DNA of 64,000 nt from JAUVRX01 sp049664225 (GTDB taxonomy: Bacteria; Acidobacteriota; Thermoanaerobaculia; Multivoradales; JAHEKO01): positions 1-64,000 of the forward strand of contig JBATEX010000080.1 of assembly GCA_049664225.1 (NCBI GenBank). Reading direction: 5' to 3'. The translations under genes were made by a program, and so were the position numbers. Shown piece after piece: positions 50,764-60,219 of this stretch. The notes under the pieces are model-generated. The model was not told the DNA's origin. It made no database searches and worked only from the letters and a program-made list of their open reading frames with translations. The stretch's first letter is position 1; each line of letters starts with the position of its first letter.

Positions 50764-52034
50764 CAGCTGAAGATCTCCTTCACCTTAGCCACCCCGCTCA
50801 CCAGTCGATCGATCTCCTGGCGCGTATTGTAGAGGGCCAGAGATGCACGAACCGTAGCGGGTACTCCGAAGTGGTCCATTACCGGTTGCGCACAATGGTG
50901 GCCGGCTCGCACCGCGATTCCCTCGCGGTCGAGGATGGTGCCCGCATCATGGGGATGAACACCGTCGATGACGAACGAGACGACGCTGGCACGGTGGGTC
51001 GCGGTGCCCACGAGTCGAACCCCCGGTGCAGCGGAAAGTACCTCTGTAGCGTAATCCAGCAGACCGCTCTCGTACCAGCCAATCGCTTTCAGACCGATAC
51101 CCTGGAGATAGTCCACTGCGGCGCCCATTGCGATTGCACCTACGATGTTCGGAGTTCCGGCTTCGAACCGCGCCGGCGGATCCGCATAGTCGGTCTTGGC
51201 GAAGGTCACCGAGCGGATCATCTCGCCGCCGCCCTGGTAAGGAGGCATGGAGGTCAGGAGATCCAGCTTGCCGTACAACGCACCAATGCCGGTCGGCCCG
51301 AACATCTTGTGCCCGGAGAAGACAAAGAAATCGCAGTCCAGAGCCTGGACATCCACCGCCTTGTGGGGCACGGCCTGCGCGCCATCTACCAGCACCGGAA
51401 CATCCCGGGCGTGAGCCATTTCGATCATGCGCGCCACCGGATTGATGGTTCCCAGCGCGTTGGATATGTAGACCATCGCCACCAAACGTGTGCGCTCGTT
51501 GATCAGCTTCTCGTACTCTTCGAGGATGACTTCGCCTCGGTCATCGATGGGAGCGACGCGAAGTGTCGCACCCACCTCGCCGCAGAGCATCTGCCAGGGC
51601 ACAATGTTCGAATGGTGCTCCATCTCCGTGATGAGCACCTCGTCGCCCGCCTTCACCCGGCTGCGGCCGAAAGTGGACGCCACCAGGTTGATGCCTTCGG
51701 TGGCTCCACGCACGAAGACGATCTCTTCCGATCGGGCCGCGCCGAGGAACGCCTGCACCTTGCAACGTGCCTCTTCGTAGGCATCCGTGGCCTTCTGTGA
51801 GAGGTAGTGAACACCCCGATGGACGTTGGAGTAGTACTCCCGGTAGCAGCGGTCCGCCGCGTCCAGCACCGACAACGGCTTCTGGGTACTCGCCGCATTG
51901 TCCAGATAGACGAGCGGTTTGCCGTGGACACTCAAGGACAGGGCAGGGAAGTCCTGCCGCACCTTCTCGATCGCGAACGGGTGTTCTGCCGCCGAGGCAG
52001 ACTCGGCTTGTTTCACTTCGTCGAGCTCAGGCAT
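50763..52034 (-). CDS. sufS: Cysteine desulfurase SufS
   Basis: About 423 residues. The PLP Lys is in FVFSGHKMFGPTGIGALYGK, cofactor residues are in VFVRGATEGINLVASTFGRS and TEMEHHSNIVPWQMLC, and the catalytic Cys is in IAVRAGHHCAQPVMDHFG. It provides sulfur as a persulfide; the same enzyme class can also give selenium in the selenophosphate pathway. The start MPELDEVKQAESASA at 52034 is 14 bases after the sufD stop. Confidence 0.96.
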   Translation of the reverse strand: MPELDEVKQAESASAAEHPFAIEKVRQDFPALSLSVHGKPLVYLDNAASTQKPLSVLDAADRCYREYYSNVHRGVHYLSQKATDAYEEARCKVQAFLGAARSEEIVFVRGATEGINLVASTFGRSRVKAGDEVLITEMEHHSNIVPWQMLCGEVGATLRVAPIDDRGEVILEEYEKLINERTRLVAMVYISNALGTINPVARMIEMAHARDVPVLVDGAQAVPHKAVDVQALDCDFFVFSGHKMFGPTGIGALYGKLDLLTSMPPYQGGGEMIRSVTFAKTDYADPPARFEAGTPNIVGAIAMGAAVDYLQGIGLKAIGWYESGLLDYATEVLSAAPGVRLVGTATHRASVVSFVIDGVHPHDAGTILDREGIAVRAGHHCAQPVMDHFGVPATVRASLALYNTRQEIDRLVSGVAKVKEIFS

Positions 52035-52048
52035 AAGCGCACCGGAGC

Positions 52049-53389
52049 TTACACCGCCTGTCGAACGATGTCGCCCTTGGGCAGGCGACGGAAGAGGAAC
52101 TCTTCCAGATCCCGTCGAACCGCTCCAACCTTGATGCGCTCCACGATGTCGGCTGCAAAGGCATAGGTCAGCAGGCTGCGTGCCGCCTCTTCGCCGATAC
52201 CTCGTGAACGCAGATAGAAAATTGCCGTCTCGTCGAGCTGACCGACCGTCGAGCCGTGAGTACATTTCACGTCGTCCGCGAAGATCTCCAGTTGCGGATT
52301 CGAATTGCACACCGCATCCGGAGAGATCAGAAGGTTACGATTGGTCTGCTTGGCGTCGGTCTTCTGGGCTCCGGGGTGGACGTAGATGCGACCGTTGAAA
52401 ACCGACCTACCCTTGCCCTCGAGGATCCCCTTGTAGAGCTCATGGCTGTCACAGTTTGCCGCCACGTGATCGACGCGCATATGGTTGTCTACCAACTGGG
52501 TCCCTTCGACCATGTAGAGACCGTTGAGTGTCGCCTCCCCCCCTTGTCCGTCTAGTACGGCGTTCACATCGTTACGCACTAATCCTCCACCCCACGAGAT
52601 GGAATGTGACGAAACGTTGCTATCGCGGCCTAGTTGGAGCTGGAAAGTGGCCATGTGAAAAGCCTGCGTTGACTCCCGCTGCAACTTGTAATGATCGACG
52701 ACCGCGTTGTCCTCGGCGATGATCTCGGTAACCGGAGCCGTGAGATAGGCCCCTTCACCGACCGTCACGTACTGCTCGACCACGGTGACCTGGCTGCTTT
52801 GACCGCTCACGATCAGGTTGCGCGGAAAAAAGGCGATCGGATCGCCCGACGGGTTGCCAACCAAGACCAGATTGATCGGTTTTTCGACCACCTGGTCTCG
52901 CGGCACCCAGATAAACACGCCGTCACCGTAGAAGGCCGTATTGAGGGCTACGAAGGGGTGGTTCTCGAAGCTGGCCAGCCTACCCAGATGGGGCTCGACC
53001 TTCTCCGGGTGCTTTTCCAGCGCCTCGCCCAGGCTGCAGACGACTACTCCTTCGGGCAGGCTATCTAGATCCGACAACTGAGGCACGAACCGACCGTTGA
53101 CGAGGGTCAGCTGCACGGTTCCCTCGTACGAGAAGGCCTGGATGCTGCTCCCAGTGACCCCATCGACAGCCACGTCGAGGCTGAAAGGGGTGCGGGCGAT
53201 GGGCCCGACGTTGGTGAAGCGCCATTCTTCCTGTCGAAGAGTAGGGAAGCCGAGGTGAGAGAATCGCTCGATCGCCTGTCGTCGCTGCCGCCGTAGGCTC
53301 TCGGGCCCAGATGCAGGCAAGGCCTGTTCGAAGGTGTCGAACACCCCGACGAAACGATCGGTATCGCTGGCTGTCATTGTGGTCGTCAT
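52049..53389 (-). CDS. sufD: SUF complex subunit SufD
   Basis: 446 residues. The N-terminus is variable; the conserved C-terminal beta-helix part includes SISWGGGLVRNDVNAVLDGQ, VDNHMRVDHVAANCDSHELY, SVFNGRIYVHPGAQKTDAKQ and NPQLEIFADDVKCTHGSTVG. It forms the SufBC2D complex for cluster assembly. It lies 24 bases after sufC. Confidence 0.96.
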   Translation of the reverse strand: MTTTMTASDTDRFVGVFDTFEQALPASGPESLRRQRRQAIERFSHLGFPTLRQEEWRFTNVGPIARTPFSLDVAVDGVTGSSIQAFSYEGTVQLTLVNGRFVPQLSDLDSLPEGVVVCSLGEALEKHPEKVEPHLGRLASFENHPFVALNTAFYGDGVFIWVPRDQVVEKPINLVLVGNPSGDPIAFFPRNLIVSGQSSQVTVVEQYVTVGEGAYLTAPVTEIIAEDNAVVDHYKLQRESTQAFHMATFQLQLGRDSNVSSHSISWGGGLVRNDVNAVLDGQGGEATLNGLYMVEGTQLVDNHMRVDHVAANCDSHELYKGILEGKGRSVFNGRIYVHPGAQKTDAKQTNRNLLISPDAVCNSNPQLEIFADDVKCTHGSTVGQLDETAIFYLRSRGIGEEAARSLLTYAFAADIVERIKVGAVRRDLEEFLFRRLPKGDIVRQAV

Positions 53390-53413
53390 AGTTGCTCGCT
53401 CTCTCCTGCAAGG

Positions 53414-54190
53414 CTAGGCGCTTACCGTTTCGGCGGCGCCGAGGGGCTCTTCCAGCCAGGCGTAGCCCTTGTCTTCGAGCTCCAGAGCCAGATCCTTACC
53501 ACCCGTGCGAACGATTCGTCCGTCGATCAAGACGTGAACCACATCTGGAACGATGTAGTTGAGAAGTCGCTGGTAGTGGGTGATGACGAGGAAGGCACGC
53601 TCCTCGCTGCGTAGCGAGTTCACGCCATCGGCGACGATCTTCAGCGCGTCGATGTCGAGCCCCGAATCAGTCTCGTCGAGCACAGCCAGGACAGGGTCGA
53701 GCACCGACATATGGAAGATCTCATTACGCTTCTTCTCGCCACCCGAGAATCCCTCGTTGACGGGTCGGTTCAGCAACGCTTCGTCCATTTTCACGACCTT
53801 CATCTTCTCGCGGACGTAAACGAGGAAATCCATGGCGTCCATCTCTTCGAGGCCACGGTGTGTTCGAATTGCGTTCAAGGCCGCTTTGAGGAAGTAGACG
53901 TTGCTCACGCCGGGGATCTCGACCGGGTACTGGAAGGCCATGAAGATCCCTTCACGAGCCCTCTCCTCTGGTGCCATTTCCAACAGGTCCTGACCCTTGT
54001 AGAGAATCTCGCCTTCGGTGACTTCGTATTCCTCTTTTCCAGCCAGAACCTGGGCGAGGGTGGACTTACCCGATCCGTTCGGACCCATGATGGCGTGGAT
54101 CTCACCTTGATTGACGACCAGATCCACTCCCTTGAGGATCTCCTGCTCTTCAACCTGCGCGTGCAGGTTCCTGATCTCCAGCAAACTCAT
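53414..54190 (-). CDS. sufC: SUF ATPase SufC
   Basis: 258 residues. Walker A is IMGPNGSGKSTLAQVLAGK; the signature region is NEGFSGGEKKRNEIFHMSVL; Walker B is PVLAVLDETDSGLDIDALKI; the H-loop is LVITHYQRLLNYIVPDVVHV. It drives conformational change in SufBC2D. A gap of 90 bases separates it from sufB. Confidence 0.97.
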   Translation of the reverse strand: MSLLEIRNLHAQVEEQEILKGVDLVVNQGEIHAIMGPNGSGKSTLAQVLAGKEEYEVTEGEILYKGQDLLEMAPEERAREGIFMAFQYPVEIPGVSNVYFLKAALNAIRTHRGLEEMDAMDFLVYVREKMKVVKMDEALLNRPVNEGFSGGEKKRNEIFHMSVLDPVLAVLDETDSGLDIDALKIVADGVNSLRSEERAFLVITHYQRLLNYIVPDVVHVLIDGRIVRTGGKDLALELEDKGYAWLEEPLGAAETVSA

Positions 54191-54280
54191 CTTGATATCC
54201 CTTCTATCGTCTTCTTCGATCTGTAGTTTCCGTTGTCCGGCAGAACATACGAGGCGCGTATCACTGGGCCCGGCCCCGAC

Positions 54281-55735
54281 TCAGCCCACGCTGCCTTCCA
54301 AGCTAATCTCCAACAGCTTCCTGGCCTCGACGGCGAATTCCATGGGTAGCTCGTTGAACACTTCCTTGCAGAAGCCGTTGACGATCATCGACACCGCATC
54401 CTCGGTTTCGATGCCGCGCTGGTTGCAGTAGAAGACCTGGTCTTCACCGATCTTCGAGGTCGACGCTTCGTGCTCCATCTGGGCGCTGGGGCTCTGCACG
54501 TCGATGTAGGGAAACGTGTGGGCGCCACATTGGTCCCCGATGAGCATGGAGTCACACTGAGAGAAGTTGCGGGCGTTCTCGGCCCCGCTCAGGATCTTCA
54601 CCGCACCCCGGTAGGTGTTCTGGCCGTGCCCGGCCGAAATTCCCTTCGAGACGATCGTCGAGGTGGTGTTCTTGCCGACATGAATCATCTTGGTCCCGGT
54701 GTCCGCCTGTTGCCGTCCCTTGCTGAGCGCCACCGAATAGAACTCACCCACGGATTCGTCCCCCTTGAGGATGCAGCTCGGGTACTTCCAGGTTATCGAC
54801 GAGCCGGTCTCCACCTGGGTCCAGGAGATCTTCGATCGTCGCCCAGCAGCCAAGCCTCGCTTGGTAACGAAGTTGAAGATGCCACCGACCCCGGTCTCGG
54901 GATCCCCCGGATACCAGTTCTGCACTGTGGAGTACTTGATCTGCGCCTCTGCATCAGCATGGAGCTCGACTACGGCGGCGTGCAGTTGGTTCTCGTCTCG
55001 CATCGGCGCCGTGCAACCCTCCAGATAGCTGACGTAGGAACCCTCCTCCGCAATGATCAGGGTGCGCTCGAACTGGCCCGTGTTCTGGGCATTGATGCGG
55101 AAGTAGGTCGAAAGCTCCATCGGGCAGCGCACCCCTTTGGGCACATACACAAACGAGCCGTCTGAGAAGACCGCCGAGTTGAGGGCGGCAAAGAAGTTGT
55201 CGCTGTAGGGCACCACCGTGCCGAGATACTTCTTCACCAACTCCGGGTGCTCGCGGATGGCCTCCGAGATGGGGCAGAAGATCACGCCGGCTTCGGCCAG
55301 CTTGTCCCGGAAGGTAGTGGCTACCGAGACGCTGTCGAAGACCGCATCCACCGCGATTCCGGCCAGTATCTGTTGCTCCTGGAGGGGAATGCCCAACTTC
55401 TCATAGGTGCGCAGGATCTCGGGATCCACCTCGTCGAGACTCTTGGGGCCGTCCTTCTTGGACTTCGGCGCCGAGTAGTAGGAGATCGCCTGATAGTCTA
55501 CGGGCTCATACTTGATATTTGCCCAGGTCGGCTCCTCCAGGGTCTGCCAGTGTCGGAAGGCCTTGAGCCGCCACTCCAGCATCCAACCGGGCTCCCCCTT
55601 CAGGGTCGAGATTCGACGGACGACATCTTCATCCAGCCCCGGTGCGAAGGTTTCCGCCTCGACATCCGTGATGAATCCGGCCTCGTACTTCTGATCTACG
55701 TGCTGTTCCAGTAGCTCTGTATCGCTGGGTGCCAT
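54281..55735 (-). CDS. sufB: SUF scaffold subunit SufB
   Basis: About 484 residues. The start MAPSDTELLEQHVDQKYEAG is taken at 55735 (GAGG upstream); a TTG start 15 codons earlier is less likely. Conserved parts are IFCPISEAIREHPELVKKYL, VPYSDNFFAALNSAVFSDGS, EEGSYVSYLEGCTAPMRDEN, and CDSMLIGDQCGAHTFPYIDV. The Cys of E-G-C-T-A-P and the C-D-S-M-L-I-G are involved in cluster assembly. It is the first structural gene after the regulator. Confidence 0.97.
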   Translation of the reverse strand: MAPSDTELLEQHVDQKYEAGFITDVEAETFAPGLDEDVVRRISTLKGEPGWMLEWRLKAFRHWQTLEEPTWANIKYEPVDYQAISYYSAPKSKKDGPKSLDEVDPEILRTYEKLGIPLQEQQILAGIAVDAVFDSVSVATTFRDKLAEAGVIFCPISEAIREHPELVKKYLGTVVPYSDNFFAALNSAVFSDGSFVYVPKGVRCPMELSTYFRINAQNTGQFERTLIIAEEGSYVSYLEGCTAPMRDENQLHAAVVELHADAEAQIKYSTVQNWYPGDPETGVGGIFNFVTKRGLAAGRRSKISWTQVETGSSITWKYPSCILKGDESVGEFYSVALSKGRQQADTGTKMIHVGKNTTSTIVSKGISAGHGQNTYRGAVKILSGAENARNFSQCDSMLIGDQCGAHTFPYIDVQSPSAQMEHEASTSKIGEDQVFYCNQRGIETEDAVSMIVNGFCKEVFNELPMEFAVEARKLLEISLEGSVG

Positions 55736-55776
55736 CTTCAGTAGTTCCTCTGACCTGTAAGGGGAAAGACCGACCT

Positions 55777-56241
55777 TCAACCTGCCATCACATCGGGGGC
55801 CATCTCGCGGCCTCCGAGGGTGACCAGGGCGTCTGAACCAGGCCGGGCCATTTCCTCAAGGGTTATCTCACTCAATGCCTCTCGCAAAACATGATTGATG
55901 CGTTGCCAGTTGCCGCGCACCCGACAGAAGGCCTCCTGAGAGCACTCTCCCGGCGACTCCTCGATGCACTCCGTTACCGAGATCGGACCCTCGAGTGCCT
56001 CGATGATCTCGGCGACAGTGATCTCGGAGGAGGACCGGGCCAGGCAGTAGCCGCCCTTCACGCCTCTGTGCGATTCCAGCAGCCGACCGCGAGTCAGAAA
56101 CTTGAGGATCTTGCTGACGATCGGCTGTGGAAGGCCGGCCCGAGTCGCCAACTCCGAGGCATTCAGCCATCGATCTTCGCTGGACACGATGTGTGTCATC
56201 AAAACGATGGCGTAGTCCGACTGTTTGGTAATGCGCAGCAT
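55777..56241 (-). CDS. Rrf2-family regulator of the SUF operon
   Basis: 154 residues. The winged-helix start is MLRITKQSDYAIVLMTHIVS, then LPQPIVSKILKFLTRGRLLE and SHRGVKGGYCLARSSSEITV. The three cluster-ligand Cys are in ISVTECIEESPGECSQEAFC. Such regulators sense the iron-sulfur state and control suf genes. An inverted repeat (56274-56298) and a promoter lie directly upstream, and sufB starts 41 bases downstream of its stop, so it autoregulates the operon. Confidence 0.92.
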   Translation of the reverse strand: MLRITKQSDYAIVLMTHIVSSEDRWLNASELATRAGLPQPIVSKILKFLTRGRLLESHRGVKGGYCLARSSSEITVAEIIEALEGPISVTECIEESPGECSQEAFCRVRGNWQRINHVLREALSEITLEEMARPGSDALVTLGGREMAPDVMAG

Positions 56242-56273
56242 GCTCGAGGTGCTCTCAGGCGTTGTCTTCTCTG

Positions 56274-56298
56274 AAACCGGACCGTTCTAGTCCGATTT
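56274..56298 (-). promoter_or_regulatory. Probable Rrf2/IscR-type operator of the SUF operon
   Basis: AAATCGGAC and GTCCGGTTT form a dyad with a 7-base spacer and one mismatch between the arms, much like the operators of SUF-controlling Rrf2 proteins. It lies 33-57 bases before the regulator start codon, at or just after the transcription start. Confidence 0.6.
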
Positions 56299-56306
56299 AA
56301 GTGTAG

Positions 56307-56334
56307 ATGATACCAATGGCCTTCCGGATGTCAA
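56307..56334 (-). promoter_or_regulatory. Promoter of the SUF operon
   Basis: TTGACA (56334-56329), a 16-base spacer and TATCAT (56312-56307) point towards the rrf2 gene. The operator dyad starts about nine bases downstream of the -10, a place where bound repressor would block transcription. Confidence 0.6.
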
Positions 56335-56356
56335 GGCTCGAACTCAGGCGCTCGAC

Positions 56357-58801
56357 TCAGCGCGGGTCCAGCACTTCTCGCAGGCGCTGCGCAAGCAGGT
56401 CAGTGGAAAAGGGTTTCTGCAGAAAGCTCCTGGCGTCGGAGACCAGGCCGCTCTTGAAGAAAGCGTCGGCCCCCTCGCTATAACCGGACATGAAGAGGAT
56501 CTTGACCTCGGGCAACTTTGCCTCGAGTCGATGGGCCAACTCGAAGCCGCCCATGCCCGGCATGACCAGATCGGTAAATAGAAGGTCGATCTGTCCCGAC
56601 TCCTCATCGACGACTTTCAGAGCCTCCTCGCCGTCGGATGCCTCCAGCACCCGATAGCCCTTGGCATCCATGAATCGCCGTAGCAGGCCCCTCACGGCAT
56701 CCTCGTCCTCGACCAACAGCACTGTTTCGGTGCCGCTCGGACTAGTCGGTTCCACTATTTCCTTCGTGCTCGGCTCGACGGGCTCGGAGACCGCCGGCAG
56801 ATAGACCTCGAAGCAGGCTCCCCGACCCAGCTCGCTCTCGACCCGAATGTAGCCACCGGATTGCTGCACGATTCCATAGACCGTGGACAGACCGAGCCCG
56901 GTTCCCTCTGAGGGATCCTTGGTGCTGAAGAACGGTTCGAAGATCTGCCCCTGGATGCTGGGATCGATCCCCGTGCCGGAGTCCTCACAGCGCAGCAGGA
57001 CATAGGGGCCTGGATCCAATCCGAAGTTGGCCAACGCCGAGCCCGGAGCCACCGAGACGTTGGATGACCCGATGACCAAACGGCCGCCCCGTGGCATGGC
57101 GTCACGGGCATTCAAGGCCAGGTTCAAGATGACCTGCTCCATCTGTCCGGGGTCCGCTTTGACGCTGGCGATCTCCTGATCGAAGTCTGCAACCAACTCC
57201 ACAAGCTCACCGACCGAGCGCCGCAGCAGGTTCTCCATGTTCTGCATCAGATCGTTGAGATCGATGGCCTGGGGGAAGCTCGATCGACGCCGACTGAGCA
57301 CCAGAAGCTGGCGCGTCAGTGCTGCGGCCCGCTCTCCAGCCGCCTTGATCTCATCAACCTCGGCTGCCAATGGACTGCCGGGATCGATCTGAGCGCGCAG
57401 CAGGTCACTTCGACCGTTGATGACCGTCAACAGGTTGTTGAAGTCGTGCGAGACACCGCCAGCCATTCTGCCCACCGCCTCCATCCTCTGCGAGCGAAGC
57501 AACTGCTCCTCGAGAGCGCGCTGCTCAGTGACGTCACGCAACATGCCCCTCAAGGCATAGAGGTTGCCCGACTCGTCCTCTACCGCCGTGGTCGTTACCA
57601 GGATCGTCGCCTCGCTGCCATCTTTGCGCCGCAACCGAAGCTCGTAGTCCCGCAGGAACCCCTTCTGACTGAGAGCTTCGAGACTTCGCTGCCGCGCCTC
57701 TGGATCGATATACATCTCCTCGAGATCCATCTGCAGCAACTCCTCCTTGCTGTCGTAGCCGAAGAGTCGAAGCCCAGCAGGATTGATGTCCAAGAGTTGC
57801 CCCTCGGGCGTGCTGACATAGAGAGTGTCGAGAGAACCTTCGAAGATCTCGCGATAACGCTCCTCCGAAGCGCGCAACGCCTGCTCGGCTCGTCGGTGGT
57901 CCGTGACATCGCGATGCGTACCCCAGAGGCGCACCAGGCATTGGTCCTGCAGGATCCCGGTGAGATTGATCTGATGGCAGCGTGACCGACCCTGCCGATC
58001 GACATTCTCGATCTCCGCCGCCTCTAGATCGTAGTCGGACGTCATGAAGAGCCGCAGGTGTTCCAGGATCTGTGGATCGTCTTGCGACAGCAGGCGCCCC
58101 AGAGTGGCACCCACGAGCTGTGACGGTGACTCCAGTCCGACCATGAACGAGAGGGCATGATTGCATTCTGCGAAGTGTCCGTGCTCATAAAGGAACTCGA
58201 CCTGCTCGTCCACGGCCATCGAGACCGGCATGGGCTCATCGAGCTCCAACCGCCAGATCCCCTCCGAGCTGTGTGCCAGGAAGTCCCGGTATCGTTCTTC
58301 GCTGGCCCGCAATGCGGCTTCTGAGGTGCGGACCTCGGTAACGTCCAGCGCCACGCCTACCGTCCCGACGATCGATCTGTCTTCTGTCCGAAAGGGTTCC
58401 ACCAGGGCGTGGAAGCTCTGGCCGCCCCACTCCATTTCGAGGGCCACAGGCGTACCTGCTAGGGCCTGGCGGTGGGCCTTGATGGGCGGGAACTCCTCGT
58501 CATCGGTGCCAAAATACTCGAAGATCGACTGTCCGACTGCCTGGTCCGGCTGCAGCCCGAGACCCGCCAGAGCCGCGCCCTGGCTGGTGGTGAACTCCAG
58601 TCGAGAGTCGGTGGTCCAGACGACGGCTGGCAGCTGCTCGAGCATTACCCGCAACCGAGCCGTATCGCGCTGCAGGATCCGTTCGATTTCCTGGAGTCTC
58701 TCCTTCTCTCGGCGCTGTCGGAGAAATTGCACTACCGCCCAGCCAACAGCCCCCACTGCGGCAGCAAGACACAAGCCCTCGAGCGACAACAGAGCCGTCA
58801 A
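56357..58801 (-). CDS. Hybrid PAS histidine kinase with C-terminal receiver
   Basis: 814 residues. An N-terminal membrane helix (about 6-27) is followed by three PAS domains (about 48-158, 168-302, 313-428), a HisKA domain with phospho-His452 in AGGVSHDFNNLLTVINGRSD, an HATPase domain (NLALNARDAMPRGGRLVIGS, then EGTGLGLSTVYGIVQQSGGY), and a REC domain from about residue 692 with phospho-Asp744 in LFTDLVMPGMGGFELA. The signal and output partner are unknown; no DNA-binding regulator is next to it. Stop and suf promoter are about 23 bases apart. Confidence 0.92.
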   Translation of the reverse strand: MTALLSLEGLCLAAAVGAVGWAVVQFLRQRREKERLQEIERILQRDTARLRVMLEQLPAVVWTTDSRLEFTTSQGAALAGLGLQPDQAVGQSIFEYFGTDDEEFPPIKAHRQALAGTPVALEMEWGGQSFHALVEPFRTEDRSIVGTVGVALDVTEVRTSEAALRASEERYRDFLAHSSEGIWRLELDEPMPVSMAVDEQVEFLYEHGHFAECNHALSFMVGLESPSQLVGATLGRLLSQDDPQILEHLRLFMTSDYDLEAAEIENVDRQGRSRCHQINLTGILQDQCLVRLWGTHRDVTDHRRAEQALRASEERYREIFEGSLDTLYVSTPEGQLLDINPAGLRLFGYDSKEELLQMDLEEMYIDPEARQRSLEALSQKGFLRDYELRLRRKDGSEATILVTTTAVEDESGNLYALRGMLRDVTEQRALEEQLLRSQRMEAVGRMAGGVSHDFNNLLTVINGRSDLLRAQIDPGSPLAAEVDEIKAAGERAAALTRQLLVLSRRRSSFPQAIDLNDLMQNMENLLRRSVGELVELVADFDQEIASVKADPGQMEQVILNLALNARDAMPRGGRLVIGSSNVSVAPGSALANFGLDPGPYVLLRCEDSGTGIDPSIQGQIFEPFFSTKDPSEGTGLGLSTVYGIVQQSGGYIRVESELGRGACFEVYLPAVSEPVEPSTKEIVEPTSPSGTETVLLVEDEDAVRGLLRRFMDAKGYRVLEASDGEEALKVVDEESGQIDLLFTDLVMPGMGGFELAHRLEAKLPEVKILFMSGYSEGADAFFKSGLVSDARSFLQKPFSTDLLAQRLREVLDPR

Positions 58802-58875
58802 CGATTTCTCCAGATCATCACCTGTTCACCCATCATCGCGGTCGAATCTATCAGTTGGCTCTTTGGCACATTATC

Positions 58876-59589
58876 TCATTCTTCAATTCCGAGCTCCGCG
58901 AGTTGGCTCCTCGCCCGACCCTGCCAATCGCGATTGGCCGCCGGGCTTGCCGGGCTCGGATGGAGGATTCCCGCCACCCGGACTTCGAGCCCGTCGAGGG
59001 CGCGTCGAGCCCTCACCTCGGCGAATCGACCGACACCGACGACCCAGGTCGGGTCGAGCTGCTGAATGGTCAGCCGCAGCGCTTCGTCGCAGGCCTCCAG
59101 CAACGGTCTTCGTTCGCTGGCAGGCAGGCGATCCGGAGTGCGGTTGCGACCGCTGGATTCGAGGAACATCAGCGGGCAGTAATTGGCGATGAAGAAGCGT
59201 TCGAAGAAGCGCTCCGGAGTCTCGAACCGGTCTTTCGCCCAACCCCAGACTCGCCGACCGCTGACCTCACTCCGGGAACATGCCAACCCCTCGACCGGCC
59301 GTTTTGGGTGCTCGTTAGGGGGTCGACCCACAGGACTGTCGATGGCCAACCAATTCTTGACGAAGGAGACCTCCCCGAAAGGGATACCTGTCTGCGCCAT
59401 GCCCCAGGGTCCGGGGTTCATCCCCAGCAACACCACCTCTTTCGAACCCTGCCCGAAGCGCTGCAAGTACTCCCGGTGCGCCGGCCAGGCATAGTCGAGT
59501 GGATCGTAGACGTGAGTTACCGGAGTGCCGAAGCGGAGCGGTCGCAAAGCCGCGGAGAGATCCTTCGCAATGGCAGGCAGAGCGGACAC
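58876..59589 (-). CDS. SMUG1-type uracil-DNA glycosylase
   Basis: 237 residues from GTG, chosen because GAGGAAGGG lies before it; an ATG at 59628 would overlap the upstream gene. The active site GMNPGPWGMAQTGIPFGEVS is the SMUG1 motif I (G-M-N-P-G-P-x-G-M-x-Q), and GILHPSPASPAANRDWQGRA is motif II. ANYCPLMFLESSGRNRTPDR lies in between. It removes uracil and oxidised pyrimidines from DNA. Bacterial SMUG1 genes are scattered in distribution. Confidence 0.9.
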   Translation of the reverse strand: MSALPAIAKDLSAALRPLRFGTPVTHVYDPLDYAWPAHREYLQRFGQGSKEVVLLGMNPGPWGMAQTGIPFGEVSFVKNWLAIDSPVGRPPNEHPKRPVEGLACSRSEVSGRRVWGWAKDRFETPERFFERFFIANYCPLMFLESSGRNRTPDRLPASERRPLLEACDEALRLTIQQLDPTWVVGVGRFAEVRARRALDGLEVRVAGILHPSPASPAANRDWQGRARSQLAELGIEE

Positions 59590-59605
59590 GCAGACCCTTC
59601 CTCGG

Positions 59606-60190
59606 CTACTCGTGCGCTGTTCCCACATTGGATAGAAGATCGGCCGGATCGACCCCCATGGCTTCCGCCACCTTCTCTAGCACATCTCCGAAGCGCTCGG
59701 GGTCGAGCACCACGAACAATCCGGCCGCTTCGGCGAACGGCTCGCCGTCATCATCCAGCAATCTGCCACGGGTGGTCACCTTTCTTCCACGAGCCTCCTC
59801 GACCCACGCTTCCAGCAAGGCGTCGGTGCCCAGAGGGATCATTCTCGAGAAGTCGACCTCGAGATGCGCCGCCACCGAAGCGTAGCCGCTCGACCAGGCG
59901 GCAACCCCCATGGCCTCGTCGAGAACCGCTGCGATGCTGCCGCCGTGCGCATGGCTCGGAGGACCGGCCGCACCGGGTCCGAACCAGGCCCGACCCACGA
60001 CCGCACGATCGCCTTGTCGCTTGAAGTACTGCACCCGTAGAAGACCGCTCTGCGGCTTGCCACTGACAAAAGACCGTTGCCCCCCCTCCAGAGCGAGCGG
60101 CACGAAGGGCTCCCACCCGAGTTCCACCGTCACGTCGGGTGGCAGCTCGGGGATAGCCGATTCAGTCGTCGTCCCGCGTCGTTTTCCCAC
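59606..60190 (-). CDS. PaaI-type hotdog thioesterase
   Basis: About 194 residues. The signature PSHAHGGSIAAVLDEAMGVA contains the H-G-G and D-E catalytic elements; AAHLEVDFSRMIPLGTDALL follows. Members hydrolyse phenylacetyl- or other acyl-CoA thioesters. The GTG at 60190 is taken because GGAG is upstream; a longer frame to 60235 would run into the divergent gene's leader. It is followed by the overlapping SMUG1 region. Confidence 0.8.
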   Translation of the reverse strand: MGKRRGTTTESAIPELPPDVTVELGWEPFVPLALEGGQRSFVSGKPQSGLLRVQYFKRQGDRAVVGRAWFGPGAAGPPSHAHGGSIAAVLDEAMGVAAWSSGYASVAAHLEVDFSRMIPLGTDALLEAWVEEARGRKVTTRGRLLDDDGEPFAEAAGLFVVLDPERFGDVLEKVAEAMGVDPADLLSNVGTAHE

Positions 60191-60219
60191 CGCTATAATC
60201 TCCGGAGGATGTCGCTGAC

